Origin: an uncultured Syntrophobacteraceae bacterium
Lineage (GTDB): Bacteria; Desulfobacterota; Syntrophobacteria; Syntrophobacterales; Syntrophobacteraceae
Assembly: GCA_937889795.1 (NCBI GenBank)
Contig: CALBZH010000358.1
Location: forward strand, 1-13,965
Length of the DNA stretch: 13,965 bases
Direction of reading: 5' to 3'
Under the pieces are notes generated by a model. It was not told the origin of the DNA. It saw only the letters and a program-made list of their open reading frames with translations, and did no database searches. Position numbers and translations under genes: made by a program. This document shows, one piece after another, positions 13,199 to 13,965 of this stretch; within the stretch, counting starts at the first letter, position 1, and each line of letters opens with the position of its first letter.

Positions 13199-13965
13199 CT
13201 ATTCTCCCTGGCGTAGAGGTTGCCGGAATGAAACAACTTTGCCACAGTCGTGCTCCTGACGTTGACTCATCTTCTCAATGAGGTCAGCCGGAACACACTG
13301 CCCGAGCAAACCCTTCAATTCTGAAGTATTGACAGACAGTTCGGACGCAAGCTTATCAAGATTTGTAAGCTCTTGGAGAAGGGATAATGCCTGAGTCAAA
13401 ATAGTTGGTTGTTCCATGGGCCATTCCGGTCCTTCATCCCTTCGCATATCACCGAGATCAATCATAGCCCTCCGATAACTGGATGGTGACAGACAGCCGA
13501 GATCCTTTGCTCGGTAAAGCAATGCGCTGATCGACATCTTCCAACGAAACTTGAGTGTTCGAAATGCCTCAAGGCTCCACCGGCGCGGGCATTCAGTGAT
13601 GAAACTCTCGCGGGGGGCCAGGAATGAACCGGCGAACCGGTTCGCTTGTTGTTCCGTTATGGTGTCACCGGTTGCGGTATCATCGTGCAGGACAAGGTGT
13701 CCCAATTCATGACTGGCATCGAATCTAGCTCGACTCGCCGTTTTGTTGAGCGAGAGCATGATGCAAGGGCGTCTTCCCTTCCATGTCGAGTAAGCATCCA
13801 CTTCACTGCATGCATCGTAGATTGGTAGAACGATTATGCCCTTACTCTCAAGCAGCTTCACCAAATTTGGAATGGGACCCAGCCCCATTCCCCAGTGATT
13901 GCGAAGATTGCCGGCCGCACGTTCGATCTCTTCTGCCGTATCAGCAGAGCAGGAGAAAGACGTAA
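13199..13965 (-). CDS. ImmA/IrrE-family metallopeptidase, probable HTH-fused regulator, 5'-truncated by window edge
   Basis: The frame is open to the window edge. Residues ahead of the ATG at 13888 read SADTAEEIERAAGNLRNHWG and continue into MGLGPIPNLVKLLES, the usual linker of proteins that carry an N-terminal Xre-type helix-turn-helix before an ImmA/IrrE domain, so the true start is probably outside. Numbering from that ATG, the zinc peptidase motif HELGH is at 60-64, within ASHELGHLVLH, and the third ligand region EQQANRFAGSFLAP is at 79-92 (Glu79). All catalytic residues appear present. A helical C-terminus (about 158-205) follows. ImmA cleaves the ICEBs1 repressor and IrrE/PprI cleaves DdrO in Deinococcus, each relieving repression after DNA damage. 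Here the enzyme heads a restriction operon and may control it or a stress trigger, by inference. The HTH itself is not visible in this window. Confidence 0.9.
   Translation of the reverse strand, partial: TSFSCSADTAEEIERAAGNLRNHWGMGLGPIPNLVKLLESKGIIVLPIYDACSEVDAYSTWKGRRPCIMLSLNKTASRARFDASHELGHLVLHDDTATGDTITEQQANRFAGSFLAPRESFITECPRRWSLEAFRTLKFRWKMSISALLYRAKDLGCLSPSSYRRAMIDLGDMRRDEGPEWPMEQPTILTQALSLLQELTNLDKLASELSVNTSELKGLLGQCVPADLIEKMSQRQEHDCGKVVSFRQPLRQGE

Noticed and set aside
13015..13245. 76-codon minus-strand open frame between the ImmA-type and zinc-finger genes
   Set aside because: It overlaps the ImmA-type 3' end in another frame and has no comparable ribosome site. The 29-codon frame in the same space is better supported.
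4275..13965. CRISPR, BREX, DISARM or phage-exclusion gene sets in addition to the restriction operon
   Set aside because: No repeat array, PglX/BrxC-like, DrmA-like or Cas-like protein is present; all large genes fit a type I restriction operon with accessory genes.

Overview
This is a bacterial window of mid-range GC, with tightly packed genes and strong Shine-Dalgarno sequences (several AGGAGG-like). Nothing seen fixes the species. The protein flavour (predicted nucleotidyltransferase, membrane metal-dependent hydrolase, ParB-like protein, type I restriction operon) would suit an environmental, possibly anaerobic, Gram-negative such as a deltaproteobacterium-like lineage, but that is a weak inference. 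No rRNA, tRNA, insertion sequence, CRISPR array or prophage structural gene was seen.

Left part (1-4233), small accessory genes. The window opens inside a plus-strand COG3541-type (RlaP-like) predicted nucleotidyltransferase whose N-terminal catalytic part lies outside. A 289-bp convergent spacer follows. Next is a minus-strand pair: a four-helix membrane protein related to membrane-bound metal-dependent hydrolases, whose 3' end overlaps the start of an atypical macro-domain (ADP-ribose-binding) protein. A divergent intergenic region carries a good promoter with a 17-bp palindrome exactly between its -35 and -10 boxes. It drives an orphan ParB-like protein, followed by a stable hairpin, an 81-residue unknown protein and a 268-residue TTG-initiated unknown protein with winged-helix-like character.

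Right part (4275-13965), one minus-strand defence operon about 9.7 kb long. In transcription order it holds: an HTH/ImmA-IrrE-type metallopeptidase regulator (5' end outside the window); a 29-codon microprotein gene with an excellent ribosome binding site directly after the regulator's stop codon; a 194-residue zinc-finger protein; hsdM (N6-adenine methyltransferase); a DUF1016/YhcG-type PD-(D/E)xK nuclease; hsdS (two-TRD specificity subunit); a 217-residue unknown protein; and hsdR (nuclease-translocase). hsdM, the nuclease and hsdS are joined by ATGA stop/start overlaps, and the remaining gaps between hsdS and hsdR are 11 and 50 bp. The restriction-modification set looks complete and intact, with all key motifs present.

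How they may work together: HsdM2-HsdS methylates and HsdR2 restricts at the site set by HsdS. The embedded DUF1016 nuclease and the 217-residue protein are locked into the same operon and are probable accessory factors. The Xre/ImmA-type gene, the microprotein and the zinc-finger protein at the head of the operon could form a control or trigger module, which is inference. The most notable items are the accessory genes within the type I operon, the microprotein, the non-canonical macro domain, and the palindrome-controlled orphan ParB-like gene.
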